Origin: Geosiphon pyriformis | Lineage: Eukaryota; Glomeromycota; Glomeromycetes; Archaeosporales; Geosiphonaceae | Assembly (NCBI GenBank): GCA_016748015.1 | Contig: JAAOMT010000219.1 | Span: 351,617-395,027, forward strand | Reading direction: 5' to 3' | DNA: 43,411 nt | Translations under genes and position numbers: made by a program | Part shown: one piece after another, positions 43,060 through 43,411 of the stretch | How positions within the stretch are numbered: position 1 is the stretch's first letter | Layout: each line of letters begins with the position of its first letter | The notes under the pieces: model-generated | The model's database searches: none | What the model was told of the DNA's origin: nothing | Seen by the model: only the letters and a program-made list of their open reading frames with translations

Positions 43060-43411
43060 GTGGCGACAAAAACCCCTAATCTTACTGTTCTTAAATTCTG
43101 CCGTGCTATTTACACACAAAATCAAAGTGATCTTGGATTACCAGAAGGGTGTTGTCCAGCAGAATCTGCCCTTACTTATTATATCAATGCCAGAATAAAT
43201 TATCATATAGGAAAGGAAGAAGAACCACACGACGCAAAACTTGGATTGTATAGAGAATTATCACAATACACTACAAAAGAAGTAGCAGTAATAGCCGCAA
43301 CTATTGTCAAAATCCATCAAGAAATTGAGCAATACGCCAACGAAAATTTTCCAATATCCACAGGAAACACTAGAGAACGCGCCAACAAAACCAAAGAAAA
43401 TTTAGAAACTA
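43060..43411 (+). CDS. Start of gag-like ORF of family D (partial)
   Basis: The frame is open from after a TAA at 43030-43032 to the window end (117 codons from GTG 43060) and reads VATKTPNLTVLKFCRAIYTQ, GLPEGCCPAESALTYYINA and KEVAVIAATIVKIHQEIEQY. There is no in-frame ATG in the visible part. GTG at 43060 sits where an ATG would fit (GTGGCGAC), so either the ATG was changed, translation starts at a near-cognate codon, or a spliced leader exon supplies it. It is compositionally unlike its neighbours (CpG present, no stops). The position after the primer-binding site implies gag; the visible part shows no diagnostic domain. Confidence 0.6.
   Translation, partial: MATKTPNLTVLKFCRAIYTQNQSDLGLPEGCCPAESALTYYINARINYHIGKEEEPHDAKLGLYRELSQYTTKEVAVIAATIVKIHQEIEQYANENFPISTGNTRERANKTKENLET

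Larger units (their letters stand above)
42112..43411 (+). mobile_element. Family D LTR retrotransposon, 5' end
   Basis: An LTR-like block with TGTTAC...GTAACA termini is followed three bases later by a primer-binding-site-like TGGTGAACCCTACGAGG and an open coding frame to the window end. The coding part is richer in G+C and in CpG than any other coding stretch here, and it has no stop. This suggests a recent insertion, next to or into the LINE 5' region. Confidence 0.65.

Overview
This is a transposon-dense, AT-rich, CpG-poor eukaryotic window with no recognisable host gene, rRNA, tRNA or CRISPR array. Almost every base belongs to a retrotransposon or DNA transposon, most of them broken and nested in one another. 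The non-LTR element (34968-42111) has the RRM/CCHC ORF1, endonuclease, reverse transcriptase and RNase H layout of a LINE family that I recall from arbuscular mycorrhizal fungi (Glomeromycotina, e.g. Rhizophagus and Gigaspora). With the base composition and repeat load, a Gigaspora-like fungal genome is my best guess; this rests on memory and was not searched.

Three LTR retrotransposon families (Ty3/Gypsy-type where pol is visible) are named here A, B and D. Family A (LTR about 640-720 bp) occurs as copies A1-A7. A1 (1-1652) sits in B1 (1653-3888), B1 sits in A2 (3889-4805), and A2 abuts A3 (4806-9402). A4 is on the minus strand in pieces (9403-10240, 11629-11678, 19138-22918). A 1.4-kb unknown element (10241-11628) and the complete copy A5 (11679-19137, 4-bp duplication GTAT) both interrupt A4. 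A5 shows the whole plan: LTR, primer-binding site, gag with CCHC knuckle, a -1 frameshift signal, protease, a cysteine-rich linker, RT, RNase H, integrase, an unrecognised ORF3, polypurine tract, LTR.

From 22919 to 34967 lies a much more AT-rich block of old minus-strand copies: B2 (22919-28940) with a later Tc1/mariner insertion (25487-26763), A7 (28941-30460), a family A solo LTR (30787-31505) and A6 (31640-34967) carrying an old LINE fragment (32279-34308) with a 13-bp duplication. LINE 1 follows on the minus strand; its endonuclease domain is split by a family B solo LTR (39720-40591). At 42112 a younger family D element begins, with an intact-looking LTR, primer-binding site and the start of an open gag that runs off the window.

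No element here looks autonomous except possibly D. Stops and lost catalytic residues are mostly C-to-T or G-to-A changes when copies are compared, and decay is graded by age. The points most worth a second look are the UUUAAAC gag/pro-pol frameshift site, the third ORF after integrase, the short tandem arrays placed just upstream of the LTR TATA boxes in three families, and the unidentified 1.4-kb insertion.
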